Assembly: GCA_019915135.1 (NCBI GenBank)
Contig: JAHLMK010000036.1
Span: forward strand, 62,001-126,000
Source: Strobilurus pachycystidiatus
Taxonomy: Eukaryota; Basidiomycota; Agaricomycetes; Agaricales; Physalacriaceae
Reading direction: 5' to 3'
DNA: 64,000 bases
Made by a program: the position numbers and the translations under genes. Positions 20,631-31,084 of this stretch are shown piece after piece. The notes under the pieces are model-generated. The model was not told where the DNA came from. It saw only the letters and a program-made list of their open reading frames with translations, and did not search any database. Position 1 is the first letter of the stretch; the number at the start of each line of letters is the position of its first letter.

Positions 20631-23494
20631 CTACAAAGATTCCAACTCTTTGGCCCAAAGCTCACTAGCACGGTGGGTCAACTTGGAGATGGTGCGGTAG
20701 TAGTTGATCTTTTTGTCCCAGCGGGTCTTGTTGGGCAATGCAAGATCCCCCCCCCTCATAACCACATCTGATCTCCTTGAACTTGCTCTCGCAGTCTGTT
20801 GTCCAGTAATAGACGGCCAAACCAGAGCGCCGCCAACTGTCAGGGCAAGGGAAAAACGACACTTGCTGGTTCAGCGTGCTCCCATCAGCTACAACTGCGC
20901 GTGAGCAGAGAAGAAAACAAACAATTAGGAAGAATTACCTGGGGTGTGGTATGCATCGCAGAGAATGAACTCCTCCGTTGGCGTAAGACGCGCTATGTGA
21001 ACGTAAGAGCCGTCGTTGAGCTTCACTGGGATCTCTTCCCTGCAGGAGCTGGGTGGACCATTTGCCGCCATATACATCCCCATGTGATGGCGTGCTTGCC
21101 TCGCAATCATATAACCGCGAGCCAAGGCAAGCGGCCCACGCTTGCTCTGAACAAAGTCCATGACAATCCTGTTGTAATCGGCCCAGTCTTTGGCCTGTGG
21201 GACGTAATCGGACGGGCAAAACTCCAGGGACCGACACAGTGATCTAGAGCGGGCGGGGGGTGGTGGATCTTGCAGTGCGCTTCCATGAAGATAGAAGTCA
21301 AATTCTATGCCCATATCTGCGAGCGCAACAAGATTTCTCCAAGACTACGGGTCCCGCCATCGGGTAAGGGATCGAGTTTGAGGAGAAAACATAAGGCCAG
21401 GGGTGTAAAGACGGCAATCTCATGTCCATGGTCCAGGGGCTGGCTGCCCGCAGGTCGGACAAGATAGATCTGGGGCGCTGATGCGATATCAGCGTGTTTC
21501 ACAGCACGCCACAAGACAGTAAAAGGTCTGGTTACATCCCCGATGGCAACCTTCACACGCAGGTGGTCCTCGGTGCGGAAGTGTTGCATGTGGGATTATA
21601 TATTGATGTTCACATTGTGTTGCCACGGCGCAAAGTTACTGTAACCGAGGAATTTGAGGACGGTGTGGAACGGAGGTTGGTCCAAGGGCTGGCTGGAGAG
21701 ATATTGCGTGTCGATGTAGCCGTACATCTTGCGCGCAAGATGGAGAACATCCTGTTTGGTGATGTTTGGTCAATGTGGATTGGTGTCGTCGAGGGGGTCA
21801 CTTGGGGTGTTGTGGTCCTCAGGAGTGGGAGTTTTGGGCGGGGACTCGGAAATCTCCATCGGCAACAACAGCGCTTCGACGTTCAACAATACTTTTGTGG
21901 AGAAGTTGTCGGGCATTTCTCCGTCGTCGTCATAGTAGATTTTGCTGGCAAGATGAGAGGGGGGAATGTAGTCCAAAGGGAAGTAGATGTCGTAGTGATT
22001 GGGGATGGGGTCAAAGTGCACGTGTTCAAAGTAGTCCGCCTGTCCCCACTGTTTGTCTTCGACCTACTCCCTCTGAGTGAGGACAAAGCGCTTCCAGGCT
22101 GCGCCATCATGCCTCCACTCAAAGACTGTTGTGCCTCTAACTGGAGGTCTTTTCTCCTGCTCCCAGCGCCGCACTCTACCAAGACGACACTGTTTGTCGG
22201 CTGTCAATTCATCTGCAATCTTTGCTGCAAGTTGCAACTTGCGTTGAGCGAACCAGTCCTCCGGTGTTAGGCAATTTGCGGCTGGCACCATTGGTGAGTT
22301 GGACTCGCCGCCTGGCGTGGGAGAATTGCGTCGAGCGTTGTAAGTGCTGTCGCGCGTGTGCATGTACGCAGGGAGGAACGATGCATGAGATTGGGTGCTT
22401 GGGCCAGCAGCGACATGTAGACGGTCGTTGGGAGCTGACACCTGCAATGTGTGACGGGATTGCTGCATGGCGATGGGAAAGACGGGCGCAGGTACGGCTG
22501 AATCGACACGCCGCAATTTGTTGTTTACCTGCCGCGCTGCGCCACCCAACTGGAAGACAGCAACTGCCTCTGGAACAAAGGTGTCGTAGGTGGGGTTGAT
22601 GGCCTTTTGTAGGATTTTGACGCCGGCACCAAGGTAGAAGGGCATATGGTGGTCTGGAGCGCGGTCAGATGGATCCCCCAACTGAGCAACTGATGTCCCG
22701 GTCAATCCCCACATGTCTATGCTGGAGATTTCCGTGACCAATCCCCAATCGATGAAAAGTGGAGCGTGGAATTCCTCGTGGAAGAAACGAAGGAGTGGAA
22801 GGTGATCCGGAATCCAATCCCTCGCCAGAACGTACGCCCCATTCCGCGCGTCATCCCAACTAGGGTGGACAAAGGGACTGTACCACAATCTGTGAAGAAA
22901 CGCAAACAACGCGCCGGAGGCATCGTGCACAGCGGACATCCATTCCATGTGGACGAGACGTTCATCCGACCGTCGGATGTACTCCGTCTTCCGCATGAGA
23001 AATGCAACAAGGCCAAAGAGGGGCACAAATGCATTCCGGGCCCGACCAATCCACTCCTGCGCCTCCTCAATGCTACCAAAATCCTTGAGGTACCCGTACT
23101 GCGCCGGCCAGGGCCAGGATTGAAAAAGTGGAAGTAGGTGTGGCTGTTAGTTTTGCGTCATGTCATGAAGTTTCTTCCAGATGCGTCGTAACTGATCCTC
23201 CAGCCGCCGCCAGAGGGTGATGTAGCGCACCTGGAGGGTATATTGGACAACCAATCCGCGTTTGAACTTTTTGTAAGTGAGGGGGAAGTGGCCGCGGTGA
23301 TGGGAGAGGCATTGCGTGTCGCACAACGCAGAGAATGGGGAATCGGGAAGACAAAGCGCGAGGTACATGTGTTTGGCGTGAATGTAGGAAGCAGTGCCTA
23401 GTTGGGACGTACCATTAGGGGTGTGAGGTTGGAGCATGCTGCGTAAAGGTATGAACGCGGGTATGTCAGAGTTGAGATAAACGTAGACGTGCAT
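20631..23494 (-). pseudogene. Multi-exon unknown agaricomycete family protein, decayed
   Basis: From the ATG at 23494, segments run leftward: VYVYLNSDIPAFIPLRSMLQ, KKFKRGLVVQYTLQVRYITL, an intron near 23140, QSWPWPAQYGYLKDFGSIEE, LFGLVAFLMRKTEYIRRSDE, EFHAPLFIDWGLVTEIS, a disordered region, RGTTVFEWRHDGAAWKRFVL, FDPIPNHYDIYFPLDYIPPS, VAIGDVTRPFTVLWRAVKHA, DWADYNRIVMDFVQSKRGPL, an intron near 20910, QVSFFPCPDSWRRSGLAVYY and finally THRASELWAKELESL with stop at 20631-20633. Damage: in-frame TAG (22064-22066), TGA (21770-21772) and TAA (about 21590), a frame change near 21310, and a one-base slip in a run of nine C at 20747-20755. The family is familiar as a repeated mushroom 'hypothetical' but has no known function. 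The segment APLFIDWG may correspond to the VPxW motif of the hAT accessory proteins; that is only a suggestion. Confidence 0.6.
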
Positions 23495-24179
23495 GCCACA
23501 CGAGACGACAAGGTTGATTGGCCCGAGGGCATTGGCCTAGCAATGGTTTAGCAAAAGGCTTGATGGAGCCACTTTATCGCTTACTGAGGATGTACCGAAA
23601 ACTCCAGCATCCCCTACGACTTCTCCGTCCTCGTATGGATCTTCTTTGTGCAGGATTCTTTGATGGTGCTATATTGGTGTGATATTAGTCCCAGGATTGA
23701 TCACATTTGACCACAACCACGTACTGAGCCAGTCGGCAGAACTTGGGGGGCCACCTTTTGGTCTTTGGATAGTATGACCGCGTATTGCGGCTGAGGTGGT
23801 GCCCCACGACAACGGTCTGAGGTGCTCATCTTGTACAGCTTGATGTGGATGGGAAAAAAAGATTGCAAAGCCTTTGCGAGCGTGTCAGCACCGATTAATT
23901 AGTAGTTGGCGCGACGCAGCAGCGGATTTGAGATGATGGCAGGATGATACCTGAGAGAAGACCGAGGTATGGCCTATTGCCAATCGCCGCCAAACACTGA
24001 ATGTGTGCAGTGATCTTCAGCGCCCCTAATGTGGGGGCACTTTGAAATTTGTGCTGCTAACGTAGCTTTCATAGTCCGGGTTTCGTCTTTATGGTGATCT
24101 CTAGATATTGCGGGGAACAAGTTCTTCTAAGGACACCTCGCCCTTAGCTTTTGCTTGGTCTCCCGCTAACTGGGTTGAT
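23495..24179. other. Unassigned spacer
   Basis: No coding family was recognised. The sequence lies between the start of the unknown gene at 23494 and the truncated end of a Gypsy fragment, whose similarity stops near 24180. Confidence 0.3.
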
Positions 24180-25307
24180 TTAGTGGCGAAAGCGCGGATT
24201 TGTTCCGCGTTGAGCCCTCTTTGCTCGTACCCATTCTGCGAGATGTCCCACATTTTTCACGACTAGAATCCGATCCCCCTCCTCGAGATCTTCTTCATCT
24301 TCTTCTCGCCATACGCGGCGAGCCTGGCGTTGTTGACACTCTGGCAGATACCTTGTGAACGCCAGGGTTCCCTTGACCCAGTCAACCTTGGGATTATGCT
24401 TTTTCAGCCACTCGTATCCCAGGATGATGTCGACGTTTCCAGTGTTAGTCACCGCGGACGTGAAAACATCTTCGTGTTTGTTGTCGGTTACGACCCGCAG
24501 ATCCACAATCTGTTCTATCGGTCCGTTATTGTTGGGGTTCCGTCAACGTTGGACACGGCAATGGGGTGTGGCAGTCGTTGGGTGTCCATTCCTTCGTTTT
24601 TGGCGAAGTCTCGATTGACATAGGCTCCGGTAGCTCCGGAGTCAATGAGGGCAACCACGGTGAGAACTTTGCCACTGTTCAGGAACTTGAGGGTGATGGG
24701 GAGTTTCATACAGCGCCCCGGGCGTGTAGATCGAATCCAACGACGAGGTTGTCAAAATTCCTGGATAGCTGCTTGGGTGTGGCGGGAGTCCAGGCCTAAG
24801 ATATCCTGGACCGCCTCCTGGGTGACCTCAGACTCCCTATCGGTCTGAGCGTATTTCCGGAGCACTTTGAGGGGTTGTCGGGGGTTGACCTGCATTTCGT
24901 GCCAGATGAAAGGGAGGTTCCGCGGACGTGTTTGATGGGTTTGATCTGTGAACTTCCCTTTTTGGTTATTTTGTTCTTTCTTTCACGCGAGGGTTTTGGT
25001 TCGTCAAAGTCCATGGAATCAGATTGTTTGTCACTATTGTCACTGGGTTCAACAAGTAGACTACTGAATCGATTGGTCCATGGACCAGAAGAAGGGGGAC
25101 TGGAAGACTCGCTCTTCATTCCAGTCCCGCGCCAAAACCCTGCTCCCGCAGCGTCTGAGCGAGATCTTCTTGTTCCTCATTGCTAAGACCTTCTATGAGA
25201 CCTTTGACGGACTTGCATCTTACCGTGCAATTCCTCGCAAAACGCCCGGATTTCCCGCAATTGTAGCACTTTAACGAGGCCGCACCTCGCGTTCTATCAA
25301 TGCTCAT
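24180..25307 (-). pseudogene. Ty3/Gypsy gag-pol fragment: zinc knuckle and aspartic protease
   Basis: Reading leftward from 25307, a zinc knuckle CYNCGKSGRFARNC is followed by a Ser/Lys-rich linker and then the protease: VVGFDLHARGAVMKLPITLK, VVALIDSGATGAYVNRDFA (the DSG active site) and VDIILGYEWLKKHNPKVDW (the ILG helix). The knuckle has Arg where CCHC zinc ligands require His. A one-base deletion near 24540 (after SNVDGTP) shifts the frame within the protease; it resumes as NNGPIEQIVDLRVVTDNKHE. The frame stops at 24180 with no reverse transcriptase beyond. This family differs from the Gypsy element at 54.8-63.8 kb, which has a different protease. No LTRs were found. Confidence 0.85.
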
Positions 25308-25905
25308 GGGTTTGCCTTTTCCTCTTTAGGTGATTCCGGAGGCTGGGGGGTTGTTGATCACTGTCGTAGTGTTGGGACGCGGGAAGTTTTTGGAAACAAA
25401 TGGGGCAGGGTTCTTGTATCCCTGGATGGGGGCCGTGCCTTGATTAGCGATTGATGGCACGGCGACATTTCGTCAATTTCCGCAATGCGCATGTTACAGG
25501 TCAAAAACAATCAACTCAGGCAGCAAGACTCATTCAGTCACTGGGCGATCATGTCAATGAGGCAGACGGTTTCGTATGACATGACCTGTACATGCATAAC
25601 TGGCGGCAGCAATTTGGATAACAAGTTGCGCAAGCACAAGAAAGGATGAAAGTAGTTTCAGGGATGTAATGAAGATCATAATTGCAATGCGGTCCTCTTT
25701 GTGGTGCTCAACTTGCATCAGGCGATTCACAAGATGAGAACCTGTCTGAGTCGCGCAGAGCGCAGGTAGAGCGAATTCATAAGAAATGGTCTGTTCGATG
25801 ATTAGAAATGTAGGCAATCTTGATACGGTCACTTTAAGTATAGCGAGGCCGACATGGGGCGTGCATAAGATAAGAGACCATCTCGTAAAAATTTCCAGTC
25901 CGCCT
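25308..25905. other. Unassigned, with a membrane-protein-like frame
   Basis: A minus frame (25554-25832) encodes 92 residues with one long hydrophobic segment (IAIMIFITSLKLLSSFLVLA, extended to LVIQIAA). It could be part of the neighbouring spliced gene (25906-26626) or a separate relic. No family was recognised. Confidence 0.25.
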
Positions 25906-26626
25906 CTAGAAGCTCAGAGCCCCTACGCAAGTCGTTCTGAACCTGCCATGGAAATCTAATGCCAGATGTATGAGGTCTTTGTGCTGAAATATCCCCATCT
26001 TATGGAATTTCCCCTGCAGCAGTGTGAGCCCCAACTCCATGAGAAATGTCCGGACTGCTTGGTGAACAAACAGTGGTTTGGCAGACAGCACACATCCGGC
26101 TGGCAGGCTCGCATTGTATATGCGCTGCAGATGCGGGAACGGCTCCGTGAGATGCACCATATCACACTCCTCTGCTAATGTAACGATGAGACATGGGACT
26201 AGCGAGACAAGAAATGCAAGCAAGACACGTACTATCGTTGACGGCTCCGGTCTGCAGGACGTGAATGGGACAAATTGGTCTCCATGACCGCAGATGTCGC
26301 TCAACTCGCCTGTGTAAGTGATTGAATGTGAGATGGGTACAAGCCAACAGAAGAGAGGTTCCGCACCACCGGTAGTATTGCAGCTTGTCGATCTGTTTCT
26401 GCATTGTGTAAACCGTATAGCAAGCCTCACTGCGGATCTCTATGTCGTTTGAGCAGAGGGCTTGATTGAGAGTAAGTCCATGAAGATACGGGCCCTGGAC
26501 ACCCCGTGTTAGCGAGGTGTATGTCACGCCCGCCAGAGCCTCGCAAATGTCGTGTGTAATGGACATGGGAGGAGAGAGACCCATATAAATGGCGCTGAGC
26601 AGCCAAAAGTGCAGGTTGATTACCAT
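25906..26626 (-). CDS. Small spliced protein, function unknown
   Basis: Three exons can be joined on the minus strand. Exon 1 from the ATG at 26626 encodes MVINLHFWLLSAIYMGLSPP to KQIDKLQYYRW. A 60-nt intron follows (GTGGTG...CACAG). Exon 2 encodes ELSDICGHGDQFVPFTSCRP and ends at a GTACGT donor. The second intron ends TTAGCAG. Exon 3 encodes EECDMVHLTEPFPHLQRIYN to the stop at 25906. The hydrophobic N-terminus (LHFWLLSAIYMGLSPP) could be a signal peptide or a membrane anchor. Seven or more cysteines would suit a secreted or membrane protein. No known family was recognised. The clean splice sites in agreement with frame are the main support. Confidence 0.4.
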
Positions 26627-26743
26627 ATTTAGGCATAGTCAGGGTTGTCGGCGGGCGTCTAGCACGCGGTTGGTAGGCTGTAGAGATCAGAGAGTTAGAC
26701 CAGTAGGAAGGTGTATCTTCTGGCTATAATGCGATGGTATTAT

Positions 26744-27291
26744 TAGTGAGAAGCACGGGTGCGGGTTACCCGTGTCGGGTTGGGGTACGGGTGGCTTCCG
26801 GGTGCGGGTCGGATGGTCAATCAAGCACCCGTTACCCACCCGCTTGCCCATATAACTTTCTTGAGCAGTGGCGTGCTGGTTCTTATGCTTCAGAAGTATT
26901 TATAACAAACAGTAGCACTCAATTTTATTCTATTTACCAGTCTATTTTTGAGTAATAAGCCTATCTCTTGTAAAAGAAATTGAGCGCCTCGTCCAGACCG
27001 TGCCGGCCTGAGGGCCCGTCTTTCCCTAACCAAAGCTTCCTCCTCAGATATGGGTTCCAGCCAACTATTATTATCTATTCAAGTTGTTCCTTAGTACACT
27101 AAACATCAATCATGTTACTTTGGGACCTCCAGAGCACACACATCTGACAGGTGACGGGTAACCCGCTACCTACTTAGGACCCGCGGGGAATAGGTTGGGT
27201 TCCCGTCATCCAACCCAACTTAGCGGGTCTTATAGTGGGTTCGGGTAGGGTGGTAGTGAAGCCACCCAGACCCGACCCGGGCTACTCACTA
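26744..27291. mobile_element. Small hAT-like non-autonomous element with imperfect inverted ends
   Basis: The left end TAGTGAGAAGCACGGGT and the reverse complement of the right end TAGTGAGTAGCCCGGGT match at 15 of 17 positions. Both ends are followed by GGGTGGCTTC and by repeated ACCCG/CGGGT words. Ends starting TAG with CGGGT-rich subterminal repeats are like those of the hAT elements at 40.7-50.5 kb. No 8-bp target duplication is visible (GGTATTAT against ACGGTGAC), so the insertion is old or the borders are slightly off. The interior has no coding capacity. Confidence 0.55.
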
Positions 27292-27299
27292 ACGGTGAC

Positions 27300-27546
27300 A
27301 TAGTCGGAACCATTGGCTTTTACGCAATTGGGCAAAGGCGAGGAGGGCTTGGGGCGGAAGGAAAGCGTCCCATATATCAGCGAAGGAAGTGGTGAGCAAC
27401 TAGTTACTTCCACTTGACAGTAACCTTTTGCTCACAGGGTGTACAGGCCTTCATTTGGGCGATGATCTATACGACCGCCAGGAAAGAAGGCGCCTGCGCA
27501 AGCAGGCAAAACAAGAGGCTGCAAAGCAGGCCCAGTACCTCACTGC
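27300..27546 (+). pseudogene. Coding-like fragment interrupted by repeat copy D
   Basis: A plus frame with a plausible 45-nt intron (GTGAGC...CTCACAG, about 27393-27437) encodes TGLHLGDDLYDRQERRRLRK and then QAKQEAAKQAQYLTA, ending at the left border of copy D. On the far side the frame could continue as NQPARSQTLQSSAKSGWRK. The charged helical composition looks real, but I do not recognise the protein, and the minus strand is also open here. Confidence 0.3.
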
Positions 27547-28695
27547 TCGAAGTAAAAGCGGATTCCAAGGGTAGCTCATACTGTCTGAGCTCACTCAGTA
27601 CAGTCTGGCAGTGAGCAGCAGTGTTTTCATTGTGGTATCTCAACTTTCTCCAAATGAGCTCAAAATCATTTGGCAGTAAATCGCAAATCACACAACATCG
27701 GTCATAGCTACCATGTTGCTGTTTGCACTCTCATGTCTCTCATGATGTCCCCAACTCATCCTATGAGTCTGGTCATGTCACACCATCATGTCCTTGTGTG
27801 GTATCAACTTTTCTCCAAATGAGCTCAAATGCATTTGCGAGTAATTTCCATTTTTGGAGATGTAGCCTCATGCTACTGACTTCCTTTCTTGACCCACTAG
27901 CCTCAAGGCTATTTCCCCTACTTAGGGATGCTATCTCCGATCACAGGAGCTGTCAATCATGACAGCATCTGTCAATCATTTCCAGAAGATCACTTCTGAT
28001 GCCATGTGTTCAGTTACCCATATCTCAGCCATGTGACATGGAATAACTTCGCACTTTCCCAGGATCAATCTGTCATCATCTGGCCTAGGCCCAGTGCTGT
28101 CTGTCAGCTGATGCTGGGTCTAGGGCGCCCCAGAGTTGCGAGTTTGATCCCCACTGTGTTGCAGCTTGCTTCCTGCCTTCATCTTCGCATTTTGGCTCTG
28201 CAAGGTTTGCACACAGTGTCCCTCCAGTTCTGCTCACAGGAACTGATGCTCCTTTCACCAGTGTACACTTTGGACAGTCTCTAGCCCTCCCTGCTGTCTG
28301 CTACAGCTAGATCTAACTCGATCTTTCACTGCTGTCCATTGTCACTGGTATGCTTATCCAACTTGATTTCAAGTTGATGCCTTATCTTGTGCACAGTGTC
28401 CAATCCCTGCCTGCTCCCACGCTTCCTGATAGCGTCGCACTTGGGATTCTGTGCACAGGTGTGTCCCCAGTCCACTCTTCATAGGCTACAAGCTCAATTT
28501 CGCTTCTGTGCACAGTTTAGCTTGCTCTGCCTTTGTTTCTGCTTCCCCACCCTCCACTCCCTGTAACTGTATCTAGTTTCTTGTATGTACTTGTATTAGT
28601 TCGATGTAGTACATAGCCAGTCACGATCCGCGTAATTTATAGGCCCTTGGGCCCGTTTTAGCCTAACTTCATCTGTGTGAACCTTGAAGCATTGG
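27547..28695 (+). mobile_element. Non-coding YR-derived repeat, copy D (1149 bp)
   Basis: This copy is nearly full length, with the standard ends TCGAAGTAAAAGCGG and AAGCATTGG. Compared with copies B and C it lacks about 40 bp close to the left end, after CCAAGGGTAG. The flanks (CTCACTGC | CAATCAACC) show no target duplication, as for the other copies. Confidence 0.85.
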
Positions 28696-28917
28696 CAATC
28701 AACCAGCTAGGAGCCAAACCTTGCAAAGTTCCGCAAAGAGCGGTTGGCGCAAAGTACAAGACTCCGCCGGAGTGGGGTTTGCAGGAGGCGCAAGTGCAGA
28801 ACATGTCAGAGTAAATGAGAAAATCCGAAAGCTTTTCAACAGCAATGCCAGCCACAAACCGTCCGTCAGGCGCACATACACCCCGACACAGTGGATGGCC
28901 TCGATACTCACAAGGGC

Positions 28918-30817
28918 TCATGATCTCTCCAGACACTCTTGCACGTCTTTTTGCAAAGCCTTCTCGTACCGCATGACTCGTCGATTTGCTTCTACACACC
29001 TCTTTTGGACCTTCACAGTAATTCCTGTCCTCGTAAAGTGAGCACCAATCGCTCCGTTATATGCACCTTCAGCGTCAACAACTTCCGTATTCATTTGTAT
29101 ATTTGCACCTCTCGTCAGCACGTTTTGAGCCCACTGGTATTGCAGCTTACTTAGCTGGATGCCAATCTGAATCTTCCGCTGTATTCCTTTGGCGCGAGTG
29201 GTCGGATTATAGCCAGTGACGTTCCTGACACTGAATAGATGGCCGCCGGAACAAGTACAAAGGTACTTTTGTAATTCCTCGAGCAAGTTGCGGGCTTCAG
29301 CCTTGCGCAGACGCGTCTCGGCTTCCGCAAGACCAGCTGCACATGTACATGGAAGAGCGCGATCACCGGGTTGGAGGGCGGATGGAAAGAAAAGTTTGAT
29401 TTTTTCTGGCGCAAACCTGCCCGGGTTGTCAAGGTATATGATTTTCGCAGGCGTCAAGAATTCACGCAATTGGGGCATGAACACACCTTGGAGACCGCAA
29501 AATTTTTGAATTAGGTGTAGTATAGCTGTGCGCTGTTTTGTACATTGAGCTCTTGATACGTGGTGCCGGACTTTCGGGCCTTGACCTCCCAGGCAAGCGC
29601 CCGTCTGTTGATGGAACTCGGAGTTAGTGATGAATTATAAGTAAAACTGATGGAAACATACTGTTTCTGCTCAATCTCGAGCCCATTGGAGAGAAAGAGC
29701 GACATACTTGACTTGTGTGATACTCCACTGCTCCTCAGCGCAGCTTCATGTTCCTTCTTTGCCATATCCAGTTGAATATCCTTCAGTGTTTCTTTGTTCT
29801 GGAGTTGCGGCTCATAGGGACAAGGTTTTGAATGGTCCCTTTCCCACATTGCTATCTCCCTTGCTCATCCATCAACAACGGCGGCCGTGCAATACTGCCG
29901 CACACCTGCATCAAATTCTGTGAAGTTCTTGCGATGTTTGCAGGCTGACTTGATGGCGTCAATAAGACGAATCTTCAGTACACGACCTATGAGTGGCGGT
30001 CAGAACTGAATGATGATGTATTTCTGAAAAAAAAACTCACCAAATGCAAGAATGACAGTCTTGCAATGGTGAGCAAAAATATCCTCAAGAGTATCCTGAC
30101 GTGCCCCTGGACCCATCATTTTGGTCTGGGCTGCCGCGCAATTTGAGAGTGGCCAATTCTCCTCGATCACTTCTCCGTGGGTCCGTGCAACGCCGACAAC
30201 AAAGTTGAACGAGAACGGAGCGTGGCATTCCGGCTTGTGGGCCCAAAGATGAAATTTTGGAATCACAAATGTGACGGAGTCTCGAGTACGGTCCATCTTC
30301 CAACCCTCAGGCAGGTTTTCGTGTTGAACCCAGAAGTGAACCAAATAAATACACATGACATCAAAAGATAAAACAAGTTGCAGGGCGTCGTCCACTACAG
30401 ATGAGCTGCAGACAACGCTATCAATGTTACAGTGTCTAAAGTTTGGCCCGGATGGGCTGTATCAGCGCCCATGCATTCTCAACGGACTCGCCATCATACC
30501 TCTCTCCCTTCTGCACATCGCCCATGCCATTCCTTCTCCAAACACCATGCCGTGCACATGTTACACCGGCAACGCCCGTTGTTCGCAATCCCTTAGCGTT
30601 CTTGAGATCCCCCAGGAACATGGCCTTAAATCCGGAGCAGGACTGCAAATGCTCCTGCTGTACATGTTTACCAATATGCTCCTTGTAGGGAGCCGATTCT
30701 ACAAAGACACCCATGCCATCAGCAAGCGGCGGATCACGCTCTGGGATCGAGACCATGGCATTTTGCATGCAAAAGTTGCCGTCCACGGCAAGGAATAGTC
30801 GTGTGAGGAGTCTGTAG
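28918..30817 (-). pseudogene. KDZ (Kyakuja-Dileera-Zisupton) family transposase, 5' part lost
   Basis: Minus-strand exons in order: RLFLAVDGNFCMQNAMVSIP with YKEHIGKH and GVAGVTCARHGVWRRNGMGD (30817-30436), then LSFDVMCIYLVHFWVQHENL, VIPKFHLWAHKPECHAPFSF and VARTHGEVIEENWPLSN (30395-30040). A GTGAGT...CATAG intron follows, then IRLIDAIKSACKHRKNFTEF, LDMAKKEHEAALRSSGVSHK, GVFMPQLREFLTPAKI and HLFSVRNVTGYNPTTRAKGI (to 28918). These match KDZ transposases: the Asp of LAVDGNF, the second region with CARH, and the glutamate of GEVIEENW are the expected catalytic acidic sites. The N-terminal CxC-type zinc region is missing because a hAT terminus lies exactly at 30818. A frame change occurs near 29520. 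KDZ enzymes mobilise large DNA transposons. Confidence 0.85.
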
Positions 30818-30834
30818 TAGAGATCCGCACGAGT
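30810..30834 (+). repeat. Left terminal inverted repeat of the third hAT unit
   Basis: TAGAGATCCGCACGAGT (30818-30834) matches the ends of the 440-bp MITE at 40693-41132 (TAGAGATCCCCACGAGT) with one difference, and is close to the 17-bp ends of the hAT pair at 42781/50478. It sits directly at the break in the KDZ gene. The adjoining eight bases GTCTGTAG (30810-30817) would be the target copy. The partner end was not found; the right side of this unit is degraded near 38200. Confidence 0.6.
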
Positions 30835-31084
30835 CTCATGAATTCGTGAGTAACTCACAGACTCAATTTGCCTCGGGTGTCTCGGAGATTTGACTTGTGG
30901 GACTCGTGAGTATGCACAAGTCAAATCATTCTTGAGTCAAGAGCAGAGATCTAAGGCCATGAGTACTTACCCTAAGTACTCACTCAAACTCGCACATATC
31001 TACAGAAAAAGATCCTGTTTGAAGTGCTACAAATATAAAAAAAAGGAATATGTGTGACATGTATAAACGATGCTAGATAAATGT

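Noticed and set aside
26744..27291. Autonomous hAT element
   Set aside because: Only about 550 bp with no coding frame and no target duplication; at most a non-autonomous derivative.
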